In this document: piece after piece, positions 47,253-55,978 of the stretch
How the letters are laid out: the number at the start of each line of letters is the position of its first letter
How positions within the stretch are numbered: the first letter of the stretch is position 1
DNA from: Agrobacterium tumefaciens
Lineage (GTDB): Bacteria; Pseudomonadota; Alphaproteobacteria; Rhizobiales; Rhizobiaceae
Direction: 5' to 3'
Assembly (NCBI RefSeq): GCF_000834635.1
Contig: NZ_JXQV01000043.1
Coordinates: forward strand, 1 to 64,000
Length of the DNA: 64,000 bases
Made by a program: the position numbers and the translations under genes
The notes under the pieces: generated by a model
The model's input: only the letters and a program-made list of their open reading frames with translations
What the model was told of the DNA's origin: nothing
Database searches by the model: none

Positions 47253-48947
47253 TTACGTTCCTGCTTGCGCTCCGCCACTTGGGGTGGCGGAAACCGTTAG
47301 CATCTGACCACGCGCAATGACTGGTGAGTTTGCGAGGCGGACCTTGCCCTTTTCCATCAGGTAAACCGTGTTGGCTATGGCAAGCAGGCTTGAGCGATGT
47401 GTGACCGCGATGATCGTACGACCAGCTGCCCTTTCGCTTACCAGAACCTGAATCAGGGCGTCTTCACCCGCGCTGTCCAGATTTGAATTCGGCTCATCCA
47501 GCACCAGTACTGCGGGTTGGGTATGTAAAGCGCGAGCCAGTGCAATGCGCTGAGCCTGGCCACCAGAAAGCCTGACGCCGCGCAGCCCAATGCGGGTGTT
47601 GTAACCCTGGGGAAGAGTGGAAATGAATTCATGGGCGTGAGCGCGGCGCGCAGCCTCTACAATAGAACTATCGCTGGCTGCCAAATCAAAGCGAGCTATG
47701 TTTTGCGCTACGCTTCCTTCGAATAACGTGGTCTGCTGGGCCATGTATCCAAATGCTTGCCCTCGAGCTTTGGTAGGCCATTCAGAAAGCCGGAATCCGT
47801 CCAACCTTATTTCACCACCAGTTGGAAGGCCTGCGCCGCACAGCAACCGCAAAAGTGTCGATTTTCCTGAGCCGGAAGGGCCGACGATCACGCTGATCTG
47901 ACCTGGAGCGAAATCAATGGAAACCTCGTTCACAATGAGCGGGGCGTCGGACCCTGCTCCGAGCTCGAGTTTGACATTGCGCGCCGAGACATGCCCGGCC
48001 GGTGAAGGCAAATCGACTCGAGCATCTGTCGTCGCGCCAACCTGATTAATGACCGTATCAATGTCGCGCTTGGCCTTGCGAGCTTCCGAAATAACCTTCG
48101 ACGCCCCTACAAGTTGCTCGATTGGCATAAGGGCGCGTGCTGAGACGATGGAAGATGCAAAAATAAGACCTGGTGACATATTACCGCGGATAACTAGCCA
48201 AGCGCCAAAACCAAGTGTGGCCATCTGTAGTGTTTGGCGAATAAAGCGAGACAAGCCATAAAATCGAGCCTGCACCGCGCCTGCACGGTCTGTAGCATCT
48301 GCGGCGTAAAGCGCGCTGCCCATCCAGCGGGTTACCATTGCTGGCCCCATTCCCATGGCCCTCAAATCTTCATGCGCACCAAGCGCTTCCTCAGCGTATC
48401 GTGCCGCAATGGATTGCTGCGCCGATGCTGCAGCCGACGCCCGACGGGAAAGCCACTCGTTCATCAGAGTGACCAATGCAAGCAGAACCATGCCTCCAGC
48501 CGTGAGAGCGCCCAGGAGCGGGTGGACGAGAAACATCAAGAGCAGAAACAATGGAGCAAATGGCAAGTCATAGAGATTGATGTAGGCGCTTGAAGACACG
48601 AAGCGCTTGACCGCTCCAACTTTGCTTGCCAGTTGCGGATCAATAGCGGAGACCCAACTATCTGAACCGCTGATTAGATATGGCAGGACAGTCAACTCGT
48701 AGCGTGCAGCAAGCTTCCGGGCCAGGGTCTGCCGAACAGTTTCGATAAGACCGAAAAGACCAAGCGCTGCACCGGCCATAATACTCAGATAAATCAGCGT
48801 TTCCACACTGTGTGTCGGTAGAATCCGGTCGTAGACCTGGGTCATGTAAAGCGGCATGACGAGCAGAAGCACATTGGTCAGAACAGTGAAAACGGCTAGA
48901 GCAGAGGCTGGACCAAGCAGATCCATTTTCACAGGTTTCTTATTCAT
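47253..48947 (-). CDS. Type I secretion ABC transporter, ATPase/permease (PrsD type), copy 2
   Basis: 564 residues. Membrane domain with LYMTQVYDRILPTHSVETL; ATPase with Walker A GPSGSGKST (356-364), LSGGQ (460-464), Walker B VLVLDEP (480-486) and switch His517. Same domain order and near-identical motifs as copy 1 (16798-18537), so the pair is paralogous. It is first gene of a minus-strand unit followed by adaptor, tyrosine kinase and TolC-like channel. It should export RTX proteins; whether it divides substrates with copy 1 is unknown. Confidence 0.92.
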   Translation of the reverse strand: MNKKPVKMDLLGPASALAVFTVLTNVLLLVMPLYMTQVYDRILPTHSVETLIYLSIMAGAALGLFGLIETVRQTLARKLAARYELTVLPYLISGSDSWVSAIDPQLASKVGAVKRFVSSSAYINLYDLPFAPLFLLLMFLVHPLLGALTAGGMVLLALVTLMNEWLSRRASAAASAQQSIAARYAEEALGAHEDLRAMGMGPAMVTRWMGSALYAADATDRAGAVQARFYGLSRFIRQTLQMATLGFGAWLVIRGNMSPGLIFASSIVSARALMPIEQLVGASKVISEARKAKRDIDTVINQVGATTDARVDLPSPAGHVSARNVKLELGAGSDAPLIVNEVSIDFAPGQISVIVGPSGSGKSTLLRLLCGAGLPTGGEIRLDGFRLSEWPTKARGQAFGYMAQQTTLFEGSVAQNIARFDLAASDSSIVEAARRAHAHEFISTLPQGYNTRIGLRGVRLSGGQAQRIALARALHTQPAVLVLDEPNSNLDSAGEDALIQVLVSERAAGRTIIAVTHRSSLLAIANTVYLMEKGKVRLANSPVIARGQMLTVSATPSGGAQAGT

Positions 48948-49098
48948 ATCCAGGTATCTTTACCGTTATAAGACCTCGGACGTATGAAGCTTATGCTCTA
49001 CGCATTCAATGATATAATTGATTTATCATTAACGCTACTCGGATCACAGAAAAACCTGACGCCCAAGTCGAGTAATTCCAATTATCGATCTGTATTTA

Positions 49099-49887
49099 TC
49101 ATAAGAGACACACGTTCTGGCCGTCGATTTTAAGGATGGTCAGATTGCCGGTTGAGTAAGCTTGGGTATCGATCCCAATTCGACTTTGTGACATGAATGG
49201 CGCTGGGCTGGGAGTGTGGCCATGAATGACTGTCAATGGCAGCCCAGAACCCGCAGATAGGAATGGCTCCCGAATCCACATCAGGTCTTCGTCACTCTGA
49301 TCTCCAAGTGCGATGCCGGGACGAATGCCTGCATGTACAAAAAGGTACCGCCCGATTTTCAGGCTCACAGGCAGATTCCGCAAAAAGTTAATGTGCTCAT
49401 CGGGCACAGCGTCCCGCAAAAGCCTACCAATGATCAGGGGCATGTGCTGCCGACGCTGGCGCATATGATCGATATCTATGCCGTAGGACAGCAGGGTTTC
49501 CTTGCCGCCAAAGCGAAGCCATTCCTCAATGGTTTCCGGATGCTCTATCGCATAAAGGAACGCCTGATCATGGTTGCCGCAAAGTGCAATACGCCGAAAC
49601 GGCTTAACGTCTGGCGATGAGAGATGGGAAATTACTGCCGAAGACTTTCTTCCTCGGTCAACGTAGTCACCAAGCGTAACAACCAACCCCTTACGGCCAG
49701 TATTTCTGATATCGTTGATGATCTTTTCTTCACCCGCCTCAAGCAAATCCATGCAGCCATGAATATCACCTATGGCGTAGATGGGGTAAGCAGGATCGCT
49801 ATCTCCGAGATCAAGGCGCCGACGCGCGGGTGCGACGAACGAATTAGGATTCGATCTTCGGAAAAAACTCCAGAACTTCTTAATCAT
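49099..49887 (-). CDS. Metallophosphoesterase (PrpA-like serine/threonine phosphatase)
   Basis: 262 residues with the calcineurin-like metal site: GDIHGC, GDYVDRG, GNHD, then later His residues in FVHAGIRPG and VIHGHTP. The N-terminal 20 residues are basic and hydrophobic. PrpA-type enzymes hydrolyse phospho-Ser/Thr/Tyr peptides or small phosphoesters with two metal ions. Its place at the edge of the polysaccharide island beside a type I secretion/tyrosine kinase unit makes it a candidate kinase antagonist, but this is only contextual inference. Diadenosine tetraphosphatase is another possibility for the family. Confidence 0.85.
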   Translation of the reverse strand: MIKKFWSFFRRSNPNSFVAPARRRLDLGDSDPAYPIYAIGDIHGCMDLLEAGEEKIINDIRNTGRKGLVVTLGDYVDRGRKSSAVISHLSSPDVKPFRRIALCGNHDQAFLYAIEHPETIEEWLRFGGKETLLSYGIDIDHMRQRRQHMPLIIGRLLRDAVPDEHINFLRNLPVSLKIGRYLFVHAGIRPGIALGDQSDEDLMWIREPFLSAGSGLPLTVIHGHTPSPAPFMSQSRIGIDTQAYSTGNLTILKIDGQNVCLL

Positions 49888-50112
49888 GGATGACCGCTTA
49901 TTGCCTCACCGTGCACCTTGTCGAAAGCAGTGTTTGAACTGCCGCGATACGCATACACAATAGTTGACAGATTCGTCTTAAGGCTTTGGCAAGATATGCG
50001 ACGGATTTCATGGAGTTATTCAACCTTGCATGTATGTCCGCCAAATGTTGCGGCGGTGACGGGACGAGACTAAGGGGTCAGCCTTGCGCAGGCTTTTTCT
50101 CGTCACGGACAG

Positions 50113-50220
50113 ATGAAGGCCAAGCAGATTGAGATGGATAGGCTTCAGAGAGAAGTGGGAACGCTGAAGGCGGAGCGTGACATCTTAACTCGGCGTCCGA
50201 AAAAGCGGCAGTATCCATAA
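50113..50220 (+). pseudogene. IS3-family orfA C-terminal remnant
   Basis: A 35-codon frame reads MKAKQIEMDRLQREVGTL then KAERDIL, the leucine-zipper end of IS3-family OrfA (usually followed by KKAA.YFA). Here the sequence diverges to TRRPKKRQ and stops. No N-terminal helix-turn-helix and no orfB are found. A short hairpin AGCCT/AGGCT with TTTTT lies just upstream at 50080-50098. It is a decayed insertion sequence at the right edge of the polysaccharide island. Confidence 0.6.
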
Positions 50221-50366
50221 GCCAATATATTAGTTTTTCATAAAAATAGGAAGCCCATCCGTCTTCTTCAGTAGGCTCATCTAATGCTTCATATCGGCTC
50301 GGAAACAACTTTACCCATTTTTAGGTTGTTTCCCCTTATCAACAAGCATGAGCAATTGGAGGTATC

Positions 50367-50507
50367 ATGTCCACACGAGCAAAGGCTTTTGTCACGGTGT
50401 TGTCGATATCCACCATCATGTGGGCCACGATAATCTATGGCGTCGCAGCATTGTATGGAAGTGGATACCAGGGCATCGATAATTTCAACACAGCGAGCAC
50501 TCGATAA
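50367..50507 (+). CDS. 46-residue single-span membrane protein
   Basis: ATG at 50367 is preceded by a consensus GGAGG with 5-nt spacing, which supports real translation. The product starts MSTRAKAFVTVLSIS, continues with a hydrophobic helix including TIMWATIIYGVAALYG (about residues 8-31), and ends in a polar tail. This is the profile of a small inner-membrane protein. No family recognised. It sits between an IS remnant and the end of the convergent catabolic operon, alone on the plus strand. Confidence 0.6.
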   Translation: MSTRAKAFVTVLSISTIMWATIIYGVAALYGSGYQGIDNFNTASTR

Positions 50508-50606
50508 CGGGAGTCTCGTGAACCGAACCGGGTTTGCAGGAGGCCATTTCGTTTAAGTTATCAGGTCATCGCTGATGCGTCCCAATCGCAGCGCTGCGCG
50601 ACCTTC

Positions 50607-51383
50607 TCACTCTTTCCCCTTCCGCTCTGCCTCCGCTCCCGCCTTCATCATCGCATGTAGCATATCCATTCTTGGCTCAACCGGCGGCGGATAGACATCT
50701 CTGCCGTGGGTGAGACCAAGGGCGAGAAACGTCTCGACCAGCTTGTAGGTCAGCGGACCGGGATTGACGACGGGTACCGGCAGGTTCGCGGCGAGATATT
50801 CACCAGCCTGGTGCATGGTGGTTGAACCCAGGCAGATGACCTCCGCGCCATCCTCCTCGATGCAGCGCATGGCGACATCGCGCATTCGGGGAAAGACGCT
50901 GTCTTCCTTGCCGCCCAGCAGGTTGGAGAAATCCGGCGGCTGATCGAAGCTGCGCACCGAGGCGCATTGCCGGTCGAAACCATATTCACGGATGGCCTTG
51001 CGGTATCTCGGTAACGCGGGTGCCCATTGCGCGAGTACCGAGAACTTGCCACCTAGTGTAAGCGCATAGAGCATAGATGCCTTGCCTGCGCCGATGACGG
51101 GAATGGAGAGCACCGAACGGAGCATGACCATGCCGCTATCCGACATCGTATCAATGCAGACCGCATCAAACCCCTCGTCTTGCGCGTTGCATCCTGCCTC
51201 GAAAATGGCGAGGTCCATCAGGCCCCAATCATGAGGGGACATGAAGGAGGTCGGGCCGCAGGTGACGGGACGATAAGTCAGTTCCCAATCCGCAGGCAGC
51301 GGCACATATTGCGATTGCGCTTCGCGGTTACGCACGCCCTCGGCATCCAGCGCGAAGGGAACGATGACGAGAATGCGGGTCAT
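50607..51383 (-). CDS. Asp/Glu/hydantoin racemase-fold protein lacking catalytic cysteines, copy 1
   Basis: 258 residues, the length of hydantoin racemases, maleate isomerases and arylmalonate decarboxylases. The two half-site motifs are recognisable but altered: CIDTMSDSGM (residues 76-85) has Thr79 where the first catalytic Cys (ACFxDPGL) should be. ICLGSTTM has Ser187 where the second Cys (LGCAGM) should be. It therefore cannot use the two-cysteine racemase chemistry. It may be a lyase, isomerase or decarboxylase with another mechanism. It is last gene of the catabolic operon; its start overlaps the previous stop by four bases (ATGA). Confidence 0.85.
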   Translation of the reverse strand: MTRILVIVPFALDAEGVRNREAQSQYVPLPADWELTYRPVTCGPTSFMSPHDWGLMDLAIFEAGCNAQDEGFDAVCIDTMSDSGMVMLRSVLSIPVIGAGKASMLYALTLGGKFSVLAQWAPALPRYRKAIREYGFDRQCASVRSFDQPPDFSNLLGGKEDSVFPRMRDVAMRCIEEDGAEVICLGSTTMHQAGEYLAANLPVPVVNPGPLTYKLVETFLALGLTHGRDVYPPPVEPRMDMLHAMMKAGAEAERKGKE

Positions 51384-52153
51384 TGGCTGCCCTCCAGATA
51401 GGCTGCACCGGCAGCGCCAATGGCGCGGATCATGTCATGCTTGGGCGTAAGCGGCGTCGGCCATGTCGCCTTGCTGTGGGTGAGGTTCAGATCGAGCGCA
51501 ATAGACGCCATTTTGTAAGTCAGTGGGCCGGGGTTGATGACGGGTACGCCGATGCGGGCGGCGAGCCAGGAATGCGCTTCATGCATGGTGGTGGAGCCGA
51601 GGATCAGAGCCTGTGCACCGTCTTCCTCAACGCATTTTCTCGCAGCGGCCAGCAGAAGTGGAAATACCTCGTCTTCCTTGCCGGCAAGCAGGCTCTTATT
51701 ATCAGGCGTAACGCCAATCGAACGCATCGAAGCGCATTTATGCTCCATTCCAAGCTCGCCCAGCGTTTTAGTGTAGAGCATTTTCCAGCGATCCCACATC
51801 ATCAGGATCGAGAACTTATCGCCCAGCATCTGTGCCAGCAGCATGGAATGACGCCCCGGCGCGATGACGGGTATGGTGAGGACGGAGCGCAGCATCGACA
51901 TGCCGCTATCAGACATTGTGTCGATGCAGACGGCATCAAAGCCTTCCTTCTCAGCATCAAGCCCGGCATCGAGGATAGAGAAGTCGGCAAGCGCCATGTC
52001 GTGCTGGCTGGAATAATTCTTGGGCCCAACCCGCACGGAGCGATAGTGAAACTCGATCCCGGGACCGAGATCCACCGCCTTCATCTGCGCTTGTCTGCGG
52101 GCGATATCGTCCTGGCCCATTGGAAACGGTACGATGACCATAACCTTCTTCAT
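51380..52153 (-). CDS. Asp/Glu/hydantoin racemase-fold protein lacking catalytic cysteines, copy 2
   Basis: 257 residues from ATG 52153, with AGAGGAGGACGTC upstream; the longer frame to 52222 runs into the previous gene. It is similar to the next gene along its length, sharing GFDAVCIDTMSDSGM and LGSTTMHEA, with the same Thr79/Ser187 replacements of both catalytic Cys. The two copies overlap by four bases and probably form a heteromer or act on related substrates. Position after a flavoprotein suggests a step in degrading an unsaturated or amino-diacid intermediate. Confidence 0.85.
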   Translation of the reverse strand: MKKVMVIVPFPMGQDDIARRQAQMKAVDLGPGIEFHYRSVRVGPKNYSSQHDMALADFSILDAGLDAEKEGFDAVCIDTMSDSGMSMLRSVLTIPVIAPGRHSMLLAQMLGDKFSILMMWDRWKMLYTKTLGELGMEHKCASMRSIGVTPDNKSLLAGKEDEVFPLLLAAARKCVEEDGAQALILGSTTMHEAHSWLAARIGVPVINPGPLTYKMASIALDLNLTHSKATWPTPLTPKHDMIRAIGAAGAAYLEGSQ

Positions 52154-52172
52154 GACGTCCTCCTCTTGTTTT

Positions 52173-53573
52173 TCAGCTTTCAGCAGCAAGCCGGGCAGCC
52201 GTGATGCCAGCCAAGCGGCCAAAGCTGGTCGCCGTTAAAAGACCGTTTCCGGAAAGATAGCCGTAGTTGGAATCGCCTGAGACGCCACGCGCAGCACCGC
52301 CTCCCGCCAGCAGGTTTGGCAAGGCCGTTCCATCTTCGCGCAGCACACGGGCCTCGGCATCAATGACCAGACCACCTTGAGTGTGGAACAGCGCGCCGTT
52401 GACCTTCACCGCATAGTAGGGCGCGACCAGCACCTGATCCTGGGTAAAGCTACGACCGAAACGGTCTGGCTCGCCGGTGCGTGCGCAGCTTTCGATGGCC
52501 TCGAACTCCTCACGAATGGCGGCAAGCGGAAGACCCGTGACAGCTGCCAGTTCCTCCAGATTCTTGGCCGTTTTTACGGCACCCAGTTTGCGGATCTCGC
52601 GGTAGTCGTAAAAGCCGATTGCCGCCTCTTCACCCTTGGCATCATAGATGTCCCAGGCAATGTTGTCGGGCTGGGCGGCGACTTCAGCGGCGTGTTCGGA
52701 ATAGCCGCGCATCTCGTTGGAAAAGCGCTGACCTTGCGTGTTGAGAAGAATGCCGCCTTTGGTGATGACAGCCCATGTCAACGGCAACGCGTGCGGGTGA
52801 GCAACCGATCCATGCCCCTGATAGGCACCCATATCGGCAAGAGCTGCACCGAGCTGCAAACCCCATTTCACAGCATCACCCGTATTCGACAGATGCCCGC
52901 AGCACTCGGCATCGGCAATCTCCGGGATGTATTTCTGCACCAGCGCGACGTCTCCTGCAAAGCCACAGGAAGCTAGAACGAGCGCCTTGCAGCCCAACAT
53001 CTCCAGTGCACCATCAGGCCTGCGGAAGCGAACGCCGGTGACGCGACCGCTGGTGTCAACATAAAGGTCTTCAACCGACGCTTCGGTTACAAGATCGATA
53101 TTGGCGCTGGATACCGCAGCGAGAAGCGATTGTTCCAGATCGGCACCGGTTCGGCTTTTCGGCCCATGCATACGAAGACGGGAATGGCCGGGGTACATGA
53201 AGCCCGTGACCAGTTCGAACTCGACCTTATGGCTGTCCATCAACCAGTCGATCATCGGACCCGCTGTTTTTGCCGCAACCAGTGCCATGTCATCGGGCGT
53301 GTGGTCATGGGTCTTGGCGACCAAATCCTGCGCGAAGAGCTCCGGGCTGTCTTCGATGCCAGCTTCCCTCTGCAATCTTGTGCAGGGTGCCGGAATGAGA
53401 CCGGCAGAGAGCGAGGTGGAGCCCGTGGGGTTCTGATCCCGCTCCAGCACCATGACCTCTTGTCCCGCATCATGGGCGGCAAGGGCTGCGACCAGACCGC
53501 AGGCACCTGCCCCGACGACCACGACAGGCACTTCAAAATCGAACGTCACGCCTTCGGCTTGTAGCACTGCCAT
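52173..53573 (-). CDS. Fumarate-reductase-like FAD-dependent oxidoreductase
   Basis: 466 residues, soluble, no signal. FAD-binding VVVVGAGACGLVAALAA lies at residues 17-33 with Glu at the end of strand 2 (VLERD). The capping and catalytic parts have QRFSNEMRGYSEH and FHTQGGLVID, similar to the substrate His/Arg segments of flavocytochrome fumarate reductases, urocanate reductase, tricarballylate dehydrogenase and 3-ketosteroid dehydrogenases. The end has the second FAD contact (GNGLLTATSFGRLAG). It should add or remove hydrogen across a C-C bond next to a carbonyl or carboxylate. It sits between the lyase and racemase-fold genes with gaps of 16 and 19 nt. Confidence 0.87.
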   Translation of the reverse strand: MAVLQAEGVTFDFEVPVVVVGAGACGLVAALAAHDAGQEVMVLERDQNPTGSTSLSAGLIPAPCTRLQREAGIEDSPELFAQDLVAKTHDHTPDDMALVAAKTAGPMIDWLMDSHKVEFELVTGFMYPGHSRLRMHGPKSRTGADLEQSLLAAVSSANIDLVTEASVEDLYVDTSGRVTGVRFRRPDGALEMLGCKALVLASCGFAGDVALVQKYIPEIADAECCGHLSNTGDAVKWGLQLGAALADMGAYQGHGSVAHPHALPLTWAVITKGGILLNTQGQRFSNEMRGYSEHAAEVAAQPDNIAWDIYDAKGEEAAIGFYDYREIRKLGAVKTAKNLEELAAVTGLPLAAIREEFEAIESCARTGEPDRFGRSFTQDQVLVAPYYAVKVNGALFHTQGGLVIDAEARVLREDGTALPNLLAGGGAARGVSGDSNYGYLSGNGLLTATSFGRLAGITAARLAAES

Positions 53574-53589
53574 GGCTCAAATCTCCTGC

Positions 53590-54483
53590 TCAATAGGTGG
53601 TACGGTTTTCGTCCGGGGTGCCGTAGCGCGCTTCCAGTTCCTGAATTTCAGGCATGCGCGCCATGTCGAAGAATTCCTTGAAATTCATCACGTTGGGCGC
53701 GACAGACGCGATGGTCTCTTCGGTCTTCAGAACCTGAAGCGTCTTGCGCGCCGCTTCGCAGGCGGAAAGAAGCAGCCAGTTGGGGTAGATGATAAGCTTG
53801 AAGCCCAACGCTTCGATTTCCGTGCGGGTCAGGAAAGGCGTCTTGCCCGAGGTGGCCATGTTGTAGAGCAGCGGAATGCCGGGAAACCGCGGTGCGATAT
53901 GGGCCAAGTCATCCGGGCCGGGGCTTTCGATGAAGATCACGTCGGCGCCCGCCTCACGATACATTTCGGCACGGTCGAATGCGGCGTTTCGGCCATGCAA
54001 TGCCAGCGCATCCGTGCGGGCAATGACGACGAAGTTCTCGTCGATACGGGCATCGACAGCCGCCTTGACCTTCGCTACCATATCTTCGACAGGCACAATC
54101 TGTTTACCCGCGAGATGGCCGCAGCGCTTCGGCAAGACCTGATCTTCAAGATGAACAGCTGCCACGCCGCCGCGCTCATAAAGCTGGATGGCACGCCGCA
54201 CATTGAGCGGGCCGCCGAACCCATTATCAGCATCTGCAATCAGGGGGATATCGGAAGCGTCGGCAATGCGGGTGGCGTTATCAACCATCTCGGTCATGGT
54301 CAAAAGGCCGACATCCGGGTAACCAAGGCGCGTGGCTGAGGTGCCAGCGCCTGTCATATACATGGCGTCGAAACCGGCTTCTGTGACAAGGCGGGCGTAC
54401 ATGGCATCAACGACACCGGGAGCCATGAGGGCTCGTTCGCCTGCGAGCAACTGCCGCAGACGTTGGGTACGTGTTAGGGACAT
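53590..54483 (-). CDS. Isocitrate lyase/PEP mutase-family C-C lyase
   Basis: 297 residues from ATG 54483 with GGAGAATACA upstream. Key residues: LIADADNGFG (Asp84, Asp86, Mg2+ site), HLEDQ, and PKRCGHLAGK with Cys121. K(K/R)CGH is the flexible-loop motif of true lyases (2-methylisocitrate lyase, 2,3-dimethylmalate lyase, oxaloacetate hydrolase), unlike phosphonomutases. Expected chemistry is Mg2+-dependent retro-aldol/Claisen cleavage of a 2-hydroxy-diacid to a 2-oxoacid such as pyruvate plus a carboxylate. Context with an aconitase-type hydratase pair points to a dimethylmalate-lyase-like role rather than methylcitrate cycle; no prpC is present. Confidence 0.9.
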   Translation of the reverse strand: MSLTRTQRLRQLLAGERALMAPGVVDAMYARLVTEAGFDAMYMTGAGTSATRLGYPDVGLLTMTEMVDNATRIADASDIPLIADADNGFGGPLNVRRAIQLYERGGVAAVHLEDQVLPKRCGHLAGKQIVPVEDMVAKVKAAVDARIDENFVVIARTDALALHGRNAAFDRAEMYREAGADVIFIESPGPDDLAHIAPRFPGIPLLYNMATSGKTPFLTRTEIEALGFKLIIYPNWLLLSACEAARKTLQVLKTEETIASVAPNVMNFKEFFDMARMPEIQELEARYGTPDENRTTY

Positions 54484-54543
54484 TGTATTCTCCATTCTCC
54501 GTAAATTGGCTGCGCCCCGGCTCATGCTGTCCGGGGCGACTTT

Positions 54544-55245
54544 TCACATTCCGAGATAGGCCTGACGCAACTGCGGATCGGCCAGCAGGGTTGCGGCTTC
54601 TCCCTGCATGACGAAGCGACCCTGCTCGATGACATAGGCGCGCTTGGCGACGGTCAATGATTGCATGACGTTCTGCTCGACCAGCAGCACGGCAACGCCG
54701 TCTGCATTGATCTTCGTGATCAGGCCGAACATTTCCTCCACCATGATGGGCGAAAGGCCGAGGGACGGCTCATCCAGAATGAGCAGTTCCGGCTCTGACA
54801 TCATGCCACGCCCAATCGCCAGCATCTGCTGTTCACCGCCAGACAGCGTGCCCGCCAGTTGGTTCATTCTTTCGCGCAATCTTGGAAAAATCTCGCAGAT
54901 CTTCTCGAAGTTCTGCTTGGTGTTTTTGCTCGCACGACGAAACGCGCCGAGTTTGAGATTTTCTCCTACCGAGAGGTTCGGGAAAACCTTTCGCCCCTCG
55001 GGCACATGGGCGATCCCGAGCGCCACAATGTCACGCGCATTCTTGCCTGTAATTGTCACGCCCTTGAAGGAAATCGAACCAGCGCTGGGCTTAATGAAGC
55101 CGGAAATGACATTGTTGAGCGTGGTCTTGCCCACGCCGTTCGAACCAAGGAGAGCGACAATCTCACCATTGTTGACGCTCATGTCGATGCCTTGCAGCAC
55201 GCTCATAGATCCGTAGCCTGCACGGATACCGGAAATCTCAAGCAT
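54544..55245 (-). CDS. livF: Branched-chain-type ABC transporter ATPase (LivF type)
   Basis: 233 residues from ATG 55245, with AGGAGGAAAACC upstream. LivF features: Walker A LLGSNGVGKTT, signature LSGGEQQMLAIGRGMM, Walker B LLILDEPSLGLSPIMV. It is the second ATPase of a LIV/HAAT importer. Its start overlaps the LivG gene end by eight bases. It works with the other four Liv-type proteins encoded upstream to import the operon's substrate, likely a small carboxylate, amide or imide rather than a common amino acid given the neighbours. Confidence 0.92.
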   Translation of the reverse strand: MLEISGIRAGYGSMSVLQGIDMSVNNGEIVALLGSNGVGKTTLNNVISGFIKPSAGSISFKGVTITGKNARDIVALGIAHVPEGRKVFPNLSVGENLKLGAFRRASKNTKQNFEKICEIFPRLRERMNQLAGTLSGGEQQMLAIGRGMMSEPELLILDEPSLGLSPIMVEEMFGLITKINADGVAVLLVEQNVMQSLTVAKRAYVIEQGRFVMQGEAATLLADPQLRQAYLGM

Positions 55246-55978
55246 GGTTTTCCTCCTGCAGGCGCGCCGCCGCGCCGTGGCCGAGATAGGCTTCCACCAC
55301 GGATGGGTCCTTGACGAGTTCGCGTGGTGTTCCGTGGGCAATCATCTTGCCCTGGTTCAGCACATAGGCCGTTTCGGCAAGCTGCATGACCGCCTGCATG
55401 ACATGCTCGATCATCAGGAACGTATGCCCCTCCTCGCGGATCTTTCTGATGATGCCGACGATCTCGGTGATCTCGGACGGGATCAGCCCCGCCATGACCT
55501 CATCGAGCAGGAGCAGCTTAGCACCGGTTGCCAGCGCACGTGCAAGCTCCAGCCGCTTGCGTCCGGCAATGGTGAGCGAAGATGCGGGCCGATCCAGCAT
55601 CGCGCCCATGCCCAACCGCTTGCCGACATCTCGCGCCATTCCCATGGCTTCGCGCCGATCGTGGTGGTGAAGATAGGCACCCACCGCAATGTTTTCCTGC
55701 ACCGTCAGCCCAGCAAAGGGCTGGACGATCTGGAACGTGCGGATCATGCCCAGCGCGCAGATGCTGTGTGGGGCAAGGCCGACAATATCCTTGCCCTGAA
55801 AGCGCACAGTGCCTTCATCTGCCCTCGTAAAACCGGCAATCATGGTGAAGCAGGTGGTCTTGCCCGCACCGTTCGGTCCCAGTAGACCAACGATCGAGCC
55901 CTCGGGCACATCGAGCGAGGCGTCTGTGACCGCTTTCAACCCGCCGAAGCTTTTGGAAAGATTACGAACCTCAAGCAT
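55238..55978 (-). CDS. livG: Branched-chain-type ABC transporter ATPase (LivG type)
   Basis: 246 residues from ATG 55978 with AAGGAGGACGACA upstream. Walker A LLGPNGAGKTTCF, signature-like SLTIAGRKRLELARAL (the degenerate LivG signature), Walker B LLLLDEVMAGL. The C-terminal LIV helix with VVEAYLGHG is present. It pairs with LivF as a heterodimer under the LivH/LivM permeases. It overlaps both neighbours by eight bases, indicating tight translational coupling. Confidence 0.92.
   Translation of the reverse strand: MLEVRNLSKSFGGLKAVTDASLDVPEGSIVGLLGPNGAGKTTCFTMIAGFTRADEGTVRFQGKDIVGLAPHSICALGMIRTFQIVQPFAGLTVQENIAVGAYLHHHDRREAMGMARDVGKRLGMGAMLDRPASSLTIAGRKRLELARALATGAKLLLLDEVMAGLIPSEITEIVGIIRKIREEGHTFLMIEHVMQAVMQLAETAYVLNQGKMIAHGTPRELVKDPSVVEAYLGHGAAARLQEENHA

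Noticed and set aside
51383-52204. 273-codon plus-strand frame
   Set aside because: Antisense to the racemase-fold gene with intact family motifs on the minus strand; no ribosome site.
53590-54483. Methylcitrate-cycle prpB
   Set aside because: The KRCGH motif fits 2-methylisocitrate lyase, but prpC/prpD/acnD are absent and the operon content is unlike propionate loci; only lyase activity is claimed.
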